Shown: positions 8,670 through 17,251, numbered from the stretch's first letter. The stretch: 47,875 nucleotides of DNA from DATBLQ01 sp036555325 (GCA_036555325.1 DATBLQ010000007.1:1-47875), one strand, 5' to 3'. A program made the numbers and translations. The notes: generated from the letters alone by a model not told the origin.

Positions 8670-9197
8670 CTAGATAGGCCGATACCGCCGGAATTGCAAG
8701 CTTCGGGTTCGGTTGGGCGTCGCCATCCCGTTTGGGCTCTTCAGCCCCTTCAGCAGCTGGGCTGCTGTTTTGCCGAGCCTCGGGTGGCGCCAACGGGGGG
8801 CGATTTCGGCTATGGGCTCGAGAACAAAGGGGCGCTCGTGAGCATTGGGGTGCGGAAGTCTGAGCGGTGCGCGGCTGCGGAGGGCACCGTTGTAGTCGAT
8901 AATGTCAAGATCGAGCTGGCGCGGCCCCCATTTTTCGCCCGGCTGTCGCCCAGCAAGCTTTTCAATCCGCTTCAGGTGCGCCAGGAGCGCTGCGGGCCTC
9001 AGGGTTGTCTTCACCCGTGCGACCGCATTGATGAAATTTGGCTGATCGGTTTTTCCAAACGGGGCGGTTTCGATGAGCGAGGAGGCGCGGATGAGACGGC
9101 AGCCCCCGCGATTCAGGTGGTGTAGAGCTTTTCGGACGGTCGAGCGCGGAGTGCCCCACGGTCCTGCGAGATTGCTGCCGAGTGCAATGATAATCAT
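8670..9197 (-). CDS. folK: HPPK, folate pathway pyrophosphokinase
   Basis: Transfers pyrophosphate from ATP to 6-hydroxymethyl-7,8-dihydropterin in folate synthesis. The 175-residue protein begins MIIIALGSNLAGPWG, with FINAVARV in the middle and the family signature GPRQLDLDIIDYNG with its metal-binding Asp pair, followed by LPHPNAHERPFVLEP. A frame reaching back to 10136 exists, but the extra part is antisense to the NYN gene and to repeats; the ATG at 9197 is where the conserved protein begins. It stands apart from folP/folB genes here. Confidence 0.95.
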   Translation of the reverse strand: MIIIALGSNLAGPWGTPRSTVRKALHHLNRGGCRLIRASSLIETAPFGKTDQPNFINAVARVKTTLRPAALLAHLKRIEKLAGRQPGEKWGPRQLDLDIIDYNGALRSRAPLRLPHPNAHERPFVLEPIAEIAPRWRHPRLGKTAAQLLKGLKSPNGMATPNRTRSLQFRRYRPI

Positions 9198-9292
9198 GCA
9201 ACGTAGGATTTGTAGATCGGGGAAAGGTGGGGCGTTACTCTCACATGTCGCATATGCATTAGTGATTCCGCCAATTTTGCGGTATTCGATTT

Positions 9293-9326
9293 GCAAATAC
9301 TGCGTCATTATTTCGAGGCAAATACT
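9293..9326 (+). repeat. Direct repeat upstream of NYN gene
   Basis: GCAAATACT occurs at 9293-9301 and again at 9318-9326, a 25-base period, immediately before the NYN ATG in an AT-rich divergent region. It may be a regulator site or chance. Confidence 0.3.
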
Positions 9327-9929
9327 ATGCATTTCTATCCAGATGAACGTGTAGCCCTTTTCATCGACGGCTCCAATCTCTATGCCACCGCCAAGGCGGT
9401 CGGTTTCGATATCGACTACCGCCGACTGCTGAGCTGGTTTCGCAAGCGCTGCAGACTGGTCCGGGCCGTTTATTACACGGCGTTGATGGAAGAGGCGGAA
9501 TATTCCCCGGTGCGCCCGCTGATCGACTGGCTTGACTACAATGGTTTCGCGGTGGTCACCAAGCCGGCGCGCGAATTCACCGATTCCCTCGGCCGCCGCA
9601 AGATAAAAGGCAACATGGATATCGAGATCGCGGTCGACATGATGCAGCTTGCGGACAATCTCGATCATGTCGTTCTCTTTTCCGGCGATGGAGATTTCCG
9701 CTCTCTGGTCGAGGCTGTGCAAGCCAAGGGCCGGAAAGTCAGCGTGGTGTCGACCATGGCGACGCGACCGCCCATGGTCGCCGATGATCTGCGCCGGCAG
9801 GCCGACCAGTTCATCGAGCTGAACGATTTGAAAGCCGAAATCGGCCGCGAAGCGAGCGAACGCGAAGTTCGCCGGCCGGAAAGAGCGGTCGATACGCCGG
9901 ACGATTTCGAGGACTTCGCGAATATCTGA
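9327..9929 (+). CDS. NYN-domain protein (LabA/DUF88 family)
   Basis: Predicted PIN-like metal-dependent RNase of the NYN superfamily. Visible motifs are VALFIDGSNLY near the N-terminus (first acidic residue), GNMDIEIAVDMM in the middle, and HVVLFSGDGDFRSLVEAVQ, together forming the acidic active site. The frame opens at 9291, but ATG 9327 (MHFYPDERV) is chosen because GAGG at 9315 gives good spacing and family members begin near VALFIDG. This gives 200 residues. It diverges from folK. The RNA target is unknown. Confidence 0.9.
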   Translation: MHFYPDERVALFIDGSNLYATAKAVGFDIDYRRLLSWFRKRCRLVRAVYYTALMEEAEYSPVRPLIDWLDYNGFAVVTKPAREFTDSLGRRKIKGNMDIEIAVDMMQLADNLDHVVLFSGDGDFRSLVEAVQAKGRKVSVVSTMATRPPMVADDLRRQADQFIELNDLKAEIGREASEREVRRPERAVDTPDDFEDFANI

Positions 9930-9977
9930 GGTCAGCGGCTCCCCAGTTGCGTGGGTGTGTGCGCGTAACGGCACTCG

Positions 9978-10195
9978 TTCCCCCTCCCCTCGTGGGCGAG
10001 GATGACACGAAGCGTCGAGTAAGGGCTGATTTGGAGCTGCCGCAAGCTCCCCTCCCCCTTGTGGGGAGGGGTTGGGGGTGGGGTGATTGGGGAGAATCAT
10101 CTTGCTCCGTCGTCGGACGACGAGGAGAAACCCCACCCTGCCGTCGCTGCCGCTCCGGCCTCCCTCCCCACAAGGGGGAGGGATGCATATGCGGG
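9978..10195 (-). repeat. Dispersed intergenic element, copy B
   Basis: Inverted relative to copy A at 1503-1625. The core 10098-10158 is nearly identical to 1505-1562 in reverse complement. It contains further CCCTCCCCnTTGTGGGGAGGG-type palindromes near 10050 and 10170, so it looks composite. Confidence 0.7.
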
Positions 10196-10204
10196 AGCTA
10201 TCTT

Positions 10205-10275
10205 AGGACCCCCTCATCCGGCTCGCCGCTTTTGAGCGGCTCGCCACCTTCTCCCACAGAGGGGAGAAGGAAAAA
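10205..10275. repeat. Double-hairpin intergenic repeat
   Basis: Two inverted repeats in succession: GCCGC-TTTTGA-GCGGC, then CCTTCTCCC (10247-10255) with GGGAGAAGG (10262-10270). This pattern resembles intergenic elements common in rhizobial genomes. Confidence 0.6.
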
Positions 10276-10359
10276 TGCCGGCGATAATCCTGGTGCTCTC
10301 GTTGCAAGCTCACGCGGCAACTGAGTACACTCAAGCTTGGCCATAACAGCGAACCTTCC

Positions 10360-11010
10360 ATGACCTCGATTGCCGAACCGAACCAAAACTGTGGGCTTTG
10401 TCCGAGACTCGCGCAATTCAGGGAGGCCAACAGGCAACTGTTTCCAACCTGGTTCAACGCTCCAGTTTCCACTTTTGGCGACCCCGACGCTCAGCTCCTG
10501 ATCGTCGGTCTCGCTCCGGGACTAAGGGGAGCAAATCGAACCGGGCGTCCGTTCACCGGCGACTACGCCGGGGATCTTCTCTACGCAACACTCTTCAGGT
10601 ACGGGTTTGCCACGGGCATTTATCTTCAAAGCCCGGATGATGGGCTCAGGCTCAAAGGGGCGATGATCGCCAACGCAGTGCGCTGTGTCCCGCCGGAAAA
10701 CAAGCCAACACCTGCGGAAATCCTCACCTGCAATCGGTTCCTGCATGCACAGATCGCGGCTCTCCCCAGACTGAAGGCGTTGCTCGCCCTGGGCCAGATC
10801 GCCCACAACGCGACGCTGGCAGCCCTGAAGGAAAAGCGCGCACAGCACAGCTTCGCGCACGGAAAGCGGCACGATCTTGAACGGTTCGTACTCTTCGACA
10901 GCTATCATTGCTCGCGCTACAACACCAATACCGGACGTTTGACCCCGCAAATGTTCGAAAAGGTCGTTGAAGAGATCGCCGCGTACTTGGGAGAGCGCTT
11001 CGATGCCTGA
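10360..11010 (+). CDS. Uracil-DNA glycosylase, family 5 (UDGb) type
   Basis: Iron-sulphur uracil-DNA glycosylase that removes deaminated bases from DNA. The 216 residues include the active-site loop GLAPGLRGANRTGRPFTGD (50-68), typical of family 5, and the C-terminal leucine-loop region SYHCSRYNTNTGRLT, where many relatives have HPS. Cysteines at 11, 14, 109 and 124 match the spacing of the 4Fe-4S ligands. Cys in place of Ser in the usual SYHPS position is a small oddity. The stop overlaps the start of the next gene by 8 bases, so both are likely co-translated. Confidence 0.88.
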   Translation: MTSIAEPNQNCGLCPRLAQFREANRQLFPTWFNAPVSTFGDPDAQLLIVGLAPGLRGANRTGRPFTGDYAGDLLYATLFRYGFATGIYLQSPDDGLRLKGAMIANAVRCVPPENKPTPAEILTCNRFLHAQIAALPRLKALLALGQIAHNATLAALKEKRAQHSFAHGKRHDLERFVLFDSYHCSRYNTNTGRLTPQMFEKVVEEIAAYLGERFDA

Positions 11011-11671
11011 AGAGACCTGGACCGAAATCGATCAGTATCTGACGCGAACACTCGTGCGTCCTGAAGATGCATTAGAGCATGCGCTTCAGGCAAGCGAGGC
11101 GGCGGGCCTGCCGGCGATCCACGTTTCCCCGGGGCAAGGGAAACTGTTGATGCTGCTCGCCCGGATTCAGGACGCGCAGCGGGTTCTGGAGATCGGCACG
11201 CTGGCGGGCTACAGCACGATTTGGCTCGCCCGCGGCCTCGGCAAACACGGCCGCATCATCACGCTCGAAGCCGACCCCAAGCATGCAAAGATCGCGCGTG
11301 ACAACTTCGCCAAGGCCGGGTTGACCGACATCATCGACCTGCGCTTGGGGAAGGCGCTGCATACACTGCCGCAGCTCGTGGCCGCCGGCGAGAAACCGTT
11401 CGATCTCATCTTCATCGATGCCGACAAGCAGCACATACCTGAGTATTTCTCCTGGGCGCTGAAGCTCTCCCGCCCAGGCACGATCATCGTCGTGGACAAT
11501 GTCGTGCGATCCGGCGCCGTCATCGAAACCGACAAGATGGAGCCGAACATCGCCGGGGTGCGGCGCTTCCTTGAAATGGCAGGCAACGATCAGCGCGTAT
11601 CCGGTACGGCGCTGCAGACGGTCGGCAGCAAAGGCCACGACGGCTTCGCGCTTCTGCGCGTGCAGGGCTAA
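11003..11671 (+). CDS. SAM-dependent O-methyltransferase
   Basis: Class I methyltransferase of the catechol/caffeoyl-CoA O-methyltransferase type. Motif I is VLEIGTLAGYSTIWLARGL, the acidic loop is EADPKHA, and FDLIFIDADKQ carries the metal-binding Asp typical of the Mg-dependent group. GTIIVVDNVVRSG follows. The frame opens at 10967, but the ATG at 11003 (MPEETWTEI, 222 residues) overlaps the glycosylase stop and fits the family start. It converges on smpB with a 4-base overlap of stop codons. The substrate is unknown. Confidence 0.88.
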   Translation: MPEETWTEIDQYLTRTLVRPEDALEHALQASEAAGLPAIHVSPGQGKLLMLLARIQDAQRVLEIGTLAGYSTIWLARGLGKHGRIITLEADPKHAKIARDNFAKAGLTDIIDLRLGKALHTLPQLVAAGEKPFDLIFIDADKQHIPEYFSWALKLSRPGTIIVVDNVVRSGAVIETDKMEPNIAGVRRFLEMAGNDQRVSGTALQTVGSKGHDGFALLRVQG

Positions 11672-12192
11672 CCGCGGTCGCGCAGCAACCGCTGACGGTC
11701 GCGCTGCCAGGAGCGCTCCTTCTGAACCTCGCGCTTATCGTGCGCCCTCTTCCCACGCGCGAGCGCGATATCCACCTTGGCGCGTCCGCGAGGATTGAAG
11801 AACAGCTTCAGCGGCACGATGGTCAACCCTTCGCGCTGGACACCTTGCGCAAGCTTGTCGATCTCACGCCGATGAAGCAGCAGTTTTCGCGGCCGCTTGG
11901 TTTCGTGGTTGAAGCGGTTCGCCTCGCGGTATTCCGGAATGTAGGCGTTCATCAAGAAGAGCTCGCCCTTGGTGACAATCGCGTAGGCGTCGCTCAGGCT
12001 CGACTTCCCGGCACGCAGGGATTTGACTTCAGGGCCTTTGAGCTCGATGCCCGCCTCGTAGGTATCGAGGATCTCGTAATCGAAGCGCGCCCGGCGATTA
12101 TCGGCGACCAGCTTGCGCTGTTTTTCCTCAGTACGTCCGGGCTTCGGACGCGCCGGGCGATGCGCATCGGAAACGGCGCCGCGTTTCGACAT
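11668..12192 (-). CDS. smpB: SsrA-binding protein SmpB
   Basis: Partner of tmRNA in rescuing stalled ribosomes. The core starts at VADNRRARFDYEILDTYEAG, with ELKGPEVKSLRAGKSSLSDAY and the RGRAKVDIALARGKRAHDKR segment before a basic C-terminal tail that enters the decoding centre. An extra ~28-residue basic N-terminal extension precedes the core, giving 174 residues. It follows dapA by 8 bases, an order typical of Hyphomicrobiales. No tmRNA gene is seen in this window. Confidence 0.96.
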   Translation of the reverse strand: MSKRGAVSDAHRPARPKPGRTEEKQRKLVADNRRARFDYEILDTYEAGIELKGPEVKSLRAGKSSLSDAYAIVTKGELFLMNAYIPEYREANRFNHETKRPRKLLLHRREIDKLAQGVQREGLTIVPLKLFFNPRGRAKVDIALARGKRAHDKREVQKERSWQRDRQRLLRDRG

Positions 12193-12200
12193 CGAAACCT

Positions 12201-13082
12201 TCAGTTCAGCAGACCGGCGTGAACCATCGCTTCACGAACCTGCTTCTTGCAACCATCGCTCGGTTCGACCAGCGGCAGGCGGACATCGGCACGGCACAGA
12301 CCCAACAGGCTCGCTGCGAATTTCACGGGCGACGGGCTCGTTTCGATGAACAGCGCAATATGGAGCGGCATCAGGCGGTCCTGGAGCTTGATGGCCTGGC
12401 GATAGTTTCCGGCGAGGGTCGCTTCCTGAAATTCTGCGCAAAGCCGCGGGGCCACATTGGCGGTAACCGAGATGCACCCTACCCCGCCATGAGCGTTGAA
12501 GCCCAAGGCGGTGGCGTCTTCTCCGGACAGCTGAATGAATTTTTCTCCCGACTGGAGCCGCTGCTTCGAGGGACGCGACAAGTCGGCCGTTGCATCTTTG
12601 GTGCCGATTATGTTGGCGCAATCTCGCGCCAGCCGCGCCAAAGTTTCAACGCTGATGCTGGCAACGGTGCGGCCCGGAACATTGTAGACCAGGATCGGAA
12701 TGTCGACCGCATCAGCAATGGCCTTGAAATGGGCATAGAGGCCGTCCTGAGTCGGTTTGTTGTAGTAGGGCACGACCACCAGAGCTGCATCCGCCCCCGC
12801 TCCTTTGGCATGGCGCGTATATTCCAGCGCCTCTTCGGTGTTGTTGGAGCCCGTTCCAGCGATCACCGGGACTCGCCCCGCGGCGGTATTCACGGCGATT
12901 TCGATGACCCGCTTGTGCTCGGATTCGCTCAAAGTGGGGGACTCGCCCGTTGTTCCCACAGGCACAATGCCGCGGGTACCCTCTTTGATTTGCCATTCAA
13001 TTAGTTGCCGAAATGCCGCTTCATCAACATCGCCGTTTGCCATTGGCGTTATCAAGGCGGTGATAGAACCCTTGATTTGCAC
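12201..13082 (-). CDS. dapA: 4-hydroxy-tetrahydrodipicolinate synthase
   Basis: Condenses pyruvate with aspartate semialdehyde, the first step specific to lysine and diaminopimelate synthesis. The 293-residue TIM barrel has VGTTGESPTLSESEH, the catalytic Tyr133 in LVYNVPGRT and the Schiff-base Lys162 in IIGTKDAT. All key residues are present. It starts in a 184-base space shared with the divergent transglycosylase gene, and smpB follows in the same direction. Confidence 0.97.
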   Translation of the reverse strand: MQIKGSITALITPMANGDVDEAAFRQLIEWQIKEGTRGIVPVGTTGESPTLSESEHKRVIEIAVNTAAGRVPVIAGTGSNNTEEALEYTRHAKGAGADAALVVVPYYNKPTQDGLYAHFKAIADAVDIPILVYNVPGRTVASISVETLARLARDCANIIGTKDATADLSRPSKQRLQSGEKFIQLSGEDATALGFNAHGGVGCISVTANVAPRLCAEFQEATLAGNYRQAIKLQDRLMPLHIALFIETSPSPVKFAASLLGLCRADVRLPLVEPSDGCKKQVREAMVHAGLLN

Positions 13083-13266
13083 GGCTTTTTTACTCCCGCT
13101 AACGGTTTGGAAACCATGTTTACGGCAACCTTAGACGGAACCCCCTGTGGCGGCAAGGCACGTACGGGGTTGCATGTGGCCAATTTAGCCCTCAAAATTG
13201 CCTTCTTGGGGCAGTTCAAAGGGATAGAGTTGTAGGCGAAGCGCGTCGGCATTTGGGGAAAACCGA

Positions 13267-15426
13267 ATGAACTTGAAATACCGCATCGCGGCCATGACCG
13301 CGGCCGCAACCGCGATATTCGTTTTCGAGGCAGCGCATCTGCCGCTTCCCAGTGCGCTGGCAGCCTCCGGCGTCGAGACTGAGCCCAAGGTGGATGAAAC
13401 CTTTGGCCGAAAGGCCGTCGCGCGCAACGCCACCGATCCCGCCACCAGGGCGGTGGAGTTGGCGGGCAAAGGACATCATGGAGACGCGAAACGGATCGTA
13501 GCGGCCACCGGCGACAAGGTGGCCATCAAGCTCGTGGAATGGCTTTATCTCAAGGACACCGGAAGCAAGGCCGATTACCGGCGCCTGACTGCGTTCGCGA
13601 CTGAAAATCCCTATTGGCCGCAGGCGGACGCGTTCAGCCGCGACGCGGAGCGAGCGTTGTACAAGCGCAACCCCGGCGCATCGGAGGTCCTTACCTATTT
13701 CAGCACTCGGAAGCCCGCGACCGCGGCGGGCATGCTGGCGCTGGCGCGCGCGAAGCTTTCCACGGGCGACCGCGAGGGCGCCAAGACTTGGGCGGCGCGG
13801 GGCTGGCGCGAAACAGAAGCCGACGGCGTTACCGAGTCTGCCGTTCTGGCCGAGTTCGGCTCCTTGCTCACCACTGCCGATCACGAGGCGCGGCTGTGGA
13901 CCAAAATCATGGCGCAAGAAACCAACGCGGCCATACGAGTTTCCAAGCGACTCTCCGGCGACCATCAGCAGGCCGCCAAAGTTGCGCAGCTCTTGCTGCG
14001 CAATCACTCCGGCGCGAAGCAATCCCTCGGCAAGCTCTCATCGGCCATGCGTTCGGAACCGGCAATGCTGTACGCGCTCGCGCGCTATCACCGCAAAGCC
14101 GGTCGAGACAGCGAGGCCGCGGCGGCGCTCGCCAAGATGCCCGCCACTCACGAGCGGGTCTACAATCCCGACGAAGTGTGGATCGAGCGACGACTTGTGG
14201 CACGCGATCTGCTTTCGCGGCGTGGAAAGAAAAACTGGCCGCTGGCGCAAAAAATAGCGGCCGGACACGGCTTCAAATCCGGACCAAACGCGGTCGACGG
14301 CGAGTTCCTCGCCGGGTGGATCGCGCTGCGGTACCTGAAAGACGCAAACCAGGCGCTGGTGCATTTCAAAAAGCTCGAGGGGATCACCACCAGCAGAACC
14401 GACCGCGCCCGCTGCAAATACTGGCTGGGCCGAACCTATGGCGCGCTCGGGCAAAACGACCTTTCCATTGCCTCCTATTCCGAAGCGGCACGCCACTCGA
14501 CGGTCTATTACGGGCAGCTCGCCAAAGAGGCGCTCGGCCGCGGCGGGGAAGCGATCGCGGTCAATGAAGTCACGCCGCCTGCGACTGTGCGGTCGCATGT
14601 GGCCGGGGATGAGCTCATCCGCTCGTTCCGACTGCTGGCCGGTGCCGGCCGGCAAGGCGAAATGGGAATGTTCCTGTGGCCGATTGCCAAGCGATTCAAG
14701 ACCGAAGAGGAAATGTCGGCGGCAGCGTCGATCGTGTGGGATAACGGCGGGCCGTTCATGGCTGTGAGGCTCGCAAAGGCAGCCGGCACGTACGGGATCG
14801 ACATCGACCATTGGGGCTATCCGATTCGCGCCATGCCCGATTGGAAGCATATGGGCCCGAGCGTCGAAAAGGCGCTCGTCTACGGCGTCACCCGGCAGGA
14901 GAGCGAGTTCAATACGCAGGCCGGAAGCCAGGCTGGAGCAAAGGGCCTGATGCAGCTCATGCCCGGCACGGCAAAACTCGTCAGCCGACAGTACAAGATC
15001 AAATACAATCCGAAGCTTTTGACCGATCCTTCCTACAACGCGAAGCTCGGAGCGGCCCATCTCGGCGATCTGGTGAAGGAGTTCAAGGGTTCCTACATCT
15101 TGTCGCTGGTGGCCTATAATGCAGGACCGCGGCGATCGTTCGAATGGATGCAGCGCTATGGTGACCCGCGCGCCAAGGGCGTCGATCCGGTCGATTGGGT
15201 GGAATCCATCCCCTTCACCGAGACGCGCTATTACGTGCAGAAGGTGCTGCAGAACACCCATGTCTACCGTTCGCGGCTCGATCCGAAATCGATGCGGGGC
15301 ATGACGGCCGACCTCTTGCGGGGATCGGGCAGGAAGGTTGATTCGACTCTCCTCGCCCAACGCAGGCCCGTTCCATGCGGAACTTCGGTCGCCTCGATGG
15401 CAGCCCTCATCGCGGTCTGTGACTAG
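13267..15426 (+). CDS. slt: Soluble lytic murein transglycosylase
   Basis: Exported enzyme that cleaves the glycan of peptidoglycan to 1,6-anhydromuropeptides. The N-terminal segment YRIAAMTAAATAIFVFEAAH is a likely signal sequence. A long alpha-helical superhelical region of about 450 residues follows, then the SLT catalytic domain with the conserved ES pair (Glu545 in YGVTRQESEF). GAKGLMQLMPGTA and VAYNAGPRRSFEW complete the fold. The length of 719 is near the family norm. The start is preceded by GGGGAA. The last residues overlap the probable start of the hydrolase gene. Confidence 0.94.
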   Translation: MNLKYRIAAMTAAATAIFVFEAAHLPLPSALAASGVETEPKVDETFGRKAVARNATDPATRAVELAGKGHHGDAKRIVAATGDKVAIKLVEWLYLKDTGSKADYRRLTAFATENPYWPQADAFSRDAERALYKRNPGASEVLTYFSTRKPATAAGMLALARAKLSTGDREGAKTWAARGWRETEADGVTESAVLAEFGSLLTTADHEARLWTKIMAQETNAAIRVSKRLSGDHQQAAKVAQLLLRNHSGAKQSLGKLSSAMRSEPAMLYALARYHRKAGRDSEAAAALAKMPATHERVYNPDEVWIERRLVARDLLSRRGKKNWPLAQKIAAGHGFKSGPNAVDGEFLAGWIALRYLKDANQALVHFKKLEGITTSRTDRARCKYWLGRTYGALGQNDLSIASYSEAARHSTVYYGQLAKEALGRGGEAIAVNEVTPPATVRSHVAGDELIRSFRLLAGAGRQGEMGMFLWPIAKRFKTEEEMSAAASIVWDNGGPFMAVRLAKAAGTYGIDIDHWGYPIRAMPDWKHMGPSVEKALVYGVTRQESEFNTQAGSQAGAKGLMQLMPGTAKLVSRQYKIKYNPKLLTDPSYNAKLGAAHLGDLVKEFKGSYILSLVAYNAGPRRSFEWMQRYGDPRAKGVDPVDWVESIPFTETRYYVQKVLQNTHVYRSRLDPKSMRGMTADLLRGSGRKVDSTLLAQRRPVPCGTSVASMAALIAVCD

Positions 15427-16300
15427 CTTTTCGGCCGCGGACCGGCGCGATTTCACTTTCACATCGAGCGATGGTCTTTCACTCTTCGCGCGCGATTGGG
15501 CGCCTCGCGATTCGACCCTGACACCGCTTCTCTGCCTGCCAGGGCTCACGCGGAATTCGAGAGATTTCGAGCCGCTCGCAGCGAGCCTTACCGGCGCACG
15601 CCGGATCATCGCGCTGGACTATCGCGGCAGGGGGCGATCGCAGTATGCAGCGGACTGGACCACGTACAATCCGCGCCATGAGCTGGCCGATGCCATCGCG
15701 CTGCTCGATTATCTGCAGATCCCGCGCGTGTGCGTCATCGGGACATCGAGAGGCGGCATCATTGCGATGCTCATGGGATTGCTGCATGGACCTCGCCTCG
15801 CCGGCGCAGTGCTCAACGACATAGGCCCGGAGCTCGAGGCAACCGGGCTCTTGCGGATCGCACGACAGATCGCGAGACCTTTGGAGTTCCGGTCATGGCC
15901 GGAAGCGGTGTCCGGCTTGAAGGCGTTGAATCCGGGTTTGGATAATCTTGGACAGGAGGAGTGGGAGCTTTTCGCCAGACGCGTGTTCAAGACCGAGGGA
16001 GAGCGGATCGTCGGAGACTACGACCCGAACATCATGCGCACCTTTCCCACAGCGGAGGATATCTTGCAAAACCGCGTGCCACAGCTGTGGGAGGTTTTTG
16101 CGGAGCTGAAAGACCGGCCTTGCGCGGTGCTGCGCGGGGAACATTCCGACCTGTTGAGCATGGCGACAACCACCCGAATGGCTGCAGCACATCCCGGCCT
16201 TCTCGTCGTTACGGTGAAAGGACGGGGGCATGTTCCTTTTCTCGACGAGCCCGAATGCATCGCGGCGGTAAAGACCATCGCTGCGGCTTGCGATCCTTAA
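15419..16300 (+). CDS. Alpha/beta-fold hydrolase
   Basis: Serine hydrolase of the alpha/beta fold, substrate unknown. The oxyanion region is LLCLPGLTRNSRDFE, the RGRGRSQY segment is typical of the epoxide-hydrolase-like group, the nucleophile elbow is GTSRGG, and the catalytic His is in GRGHVPFLDEPE. The frame is open from 15338 inside slt. GTG at 15419 overlaps the slt stop by 8 bases and begins just before the conserved domain, but no strong ribosome site decides it. It converges on the next gene with stop codons overlapping by 4 bases. Confidence 0.85.
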   Translation: MTSFSAADRRDFTFTSSDGLSLFARDWAPRDSTLTPLLCLPGLTRNSRDFEPLAASLTGARRIIALDYRGRGRSQYAADWTTYNPRHELADAIALLDYLQIPRVCVIGTSRGGIIAMLMGLLHGPRLAGAVLNDIGPELEATGLLRIARQIARPLEFRSWPEAVSGLKALNPGLDNLGQEEWELFARRVFKTEGERIVGDYDPNIMRTFPTAEDILQNRVPQLWEVFAELKDRPCAVLRGEHSDLLSMATTTRMAAAHPGLLVVTVKGRGHVPFLDEPECIAAVKTIAAACDP

Positions 16301-16983
16301 GCCTTGCTGCTTGAACGGCCGTTCATCTGCTTCTTGTTCGGTGTTGCAGATTTCTTTGCGTTCCCCGCCACTGTGCCGTAGAGCCTGGCAAAATCCTCTT
16401 CCTTGCCATTGGCGAGGAGCCTCGCCTGTTTGATCCATTCATCGCGCGCTATGCGACCCTTGAACTTGAGATGCTCGTCTACCCACTGCTCCTGTTCCGG
16501 CGTCCACTCGGCGATCTGGTCGAAATGAAAAATCCCCAACCTGTGCAAGACCCCTTCCAGCTTTGGGCCGACACCTGAAATTCTTTGCAACTTGTCAGGA
16601 GTGCCGCCGCGTGGTGCGGGAATGGCCTTGGGGCGAACGGGGGTGCCGGCCGCCGGTTGAGATTTCCGCGCAGTTGGCGGTTTTGACCTCTGCGCCTGGC
16701 CCTTCAGGCCGGCCTGGGGGCCGACTTGAACCTTGGGCGAGGCAGGCGCGCCCTCCCCCTCACCCGTGACCGCTTCGGGCGATTCCGGGGACGCGACAGC
16801 GGGCTCAGCTTCTTTGCTGAGCGTCGCGGTTCCGCTCTTGGATTGCTGGGCGCGAGGCGACGGCTTTGAGGACTTCTTCGATTTCGGCGAGCCCGTGAGG
16901 GCTGTTCGCAGCGCATAGCCCAGAATGCAGCCGATGAAAAACGCCAGCAGGATCCACAGGACCATTTCGAGAGTTAGAGACAT
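16297..16983 (-). CDS. Membrane-anchored helix-hairpin-helix protein
   Basis: An N-terminal membrane segment (VLWILLAFFIGCILGYAL, about residues 9-26) leads to a 110-residue low-complexity linker rich in Lys, Pro, Ser and Ala. The C-terminal domain then shows LQRISGVGPKLEGVLHRLGI, the helix-hairpin-helix fold of the COG3743 group, followed by FDQIAEWTPEQEQWVDEHL and DEWIKQARLLA. Such domains bind DNA or mediate protein contacts, and relatives are often annotated loosely as nucleases or NADH-dehydrogenase-like. I see no catalytic motif. It lies 16 bases after a small membrane-protein gene, so the two may work together. Confidence 0.8.
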   Translation of the reverse strand: MSLTLEMVLWILLAFFIGCILGYALRTALTGSPKSKKSSKPSPRAQQSKSGTATLSKEAEPAVASPESPEAVTGEGEGAPASPKVQVGPQAGLKGQAQRSKPPTARKSQPAAGTPVRPKAIPAPRGGTPDKLQRISGVGPKLEGVLHRLGIFHFDQIAEWTPEQEQWVDEHLKFKGRIARDEWIKQARLLANGKEEDFARLYGTVAGNAKKSATPNKKQMNGRSSSKA

Positions 16984-16999
16984 TCAAGCCTTTCACATT

Positions 17000-17143
17000 C
17001 TATCGCCGGGCCTTGGGCCGGGGTTTTGAAGCTGGGTAGCTCATCCACCCGACTATGATGCCGATCAGCAGCGCCGCCGCCAGCCAAACCCAGTTTTGCT
17101 GAGCCGTCTCAACGAGGATGCTCACGTAAGACTGGATATCCAT
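17000..17143 (-). CDS. 47-residue single-span membrane protein
   Basis: A short frame translating to MDIQSYVSILVETAQQ, then one membrane segment (WVWLAAALLIGIIVGWM), then a short basic tail with SKPRPKARR. It lies directly upstream of, and in line with, the helix-hairpin-helix gene (16 bases). Clean topology (acidic outside, basic inside) and close spacing support a real gene. I do not recognise a named family. Confidence 0.6.
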   Translation of the reverse strand: MDIQSYVSILVETAQQNWVWLAAALLIGIIVGWMSYPASKPRPKARR

Positions 17144-17231
17144 TTGCCTTGCCTGCTGCCGCTTCCGCCGTTGATAGCACGTCCTTTCAGAAAATTGTTA
17201 ACAGGGCAAGCCGAGCCACGGCCTTAAGCGT

Positions 17232-17251
17232 TTGTGGCACATTTGCCACAA
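17232..17251. promoter_or_regulatory. Palindromic operator candidate upstream of porin
   Basis: Perfect inverted repeat TTGTGGCA-CATT-TGCCACAA in the 261-base region before the truncated porin and before the divergent small membrane protein. Eight-base arms with a 4-base centre fit a dimeric regulator site. It superficially resembles a sigma-54 promoter, but the GG-GC spacing is too short. Confidence 0.4.

Larger units (their letters stand above)
9930..10359. other. Gene-free spacer made of tandem mosaic repeats
   Basis: These 430 bases between the NYN gene and the uracil-DNA glycosylase hold two adjacent repeat elements (about 9978-10195 and 10205-10275) and no credible gene. The last 85 bases probably contain the promoter of the next gene. 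Confidence 0.7.

Noticed and set aside
9198..10136. 313-codon N-terminal extension of folK
   Set aside because: Covers the antisense of the NYN gene and mosaic repeats; conserved HPPK sequence starts at 9197.
9930..10359. CRISPR array in the repeat-rich spacer
   Set aside because: Repeats are heterogeneous palindromes without regular spacing or unique spacers, and no cas genes are nearby.
14038..15609. 523-codon minus-strand frame opposite slt
   Set aside because: Antisense shadow of slt and the hydrolase, no recognisable motif.
17232..17251. Sigma-54 promoter (TGGCAC...TTGC)
   Set aside because: Spacing between the GG and GC elements is about three bases too short; it is better explained as a palindrome.
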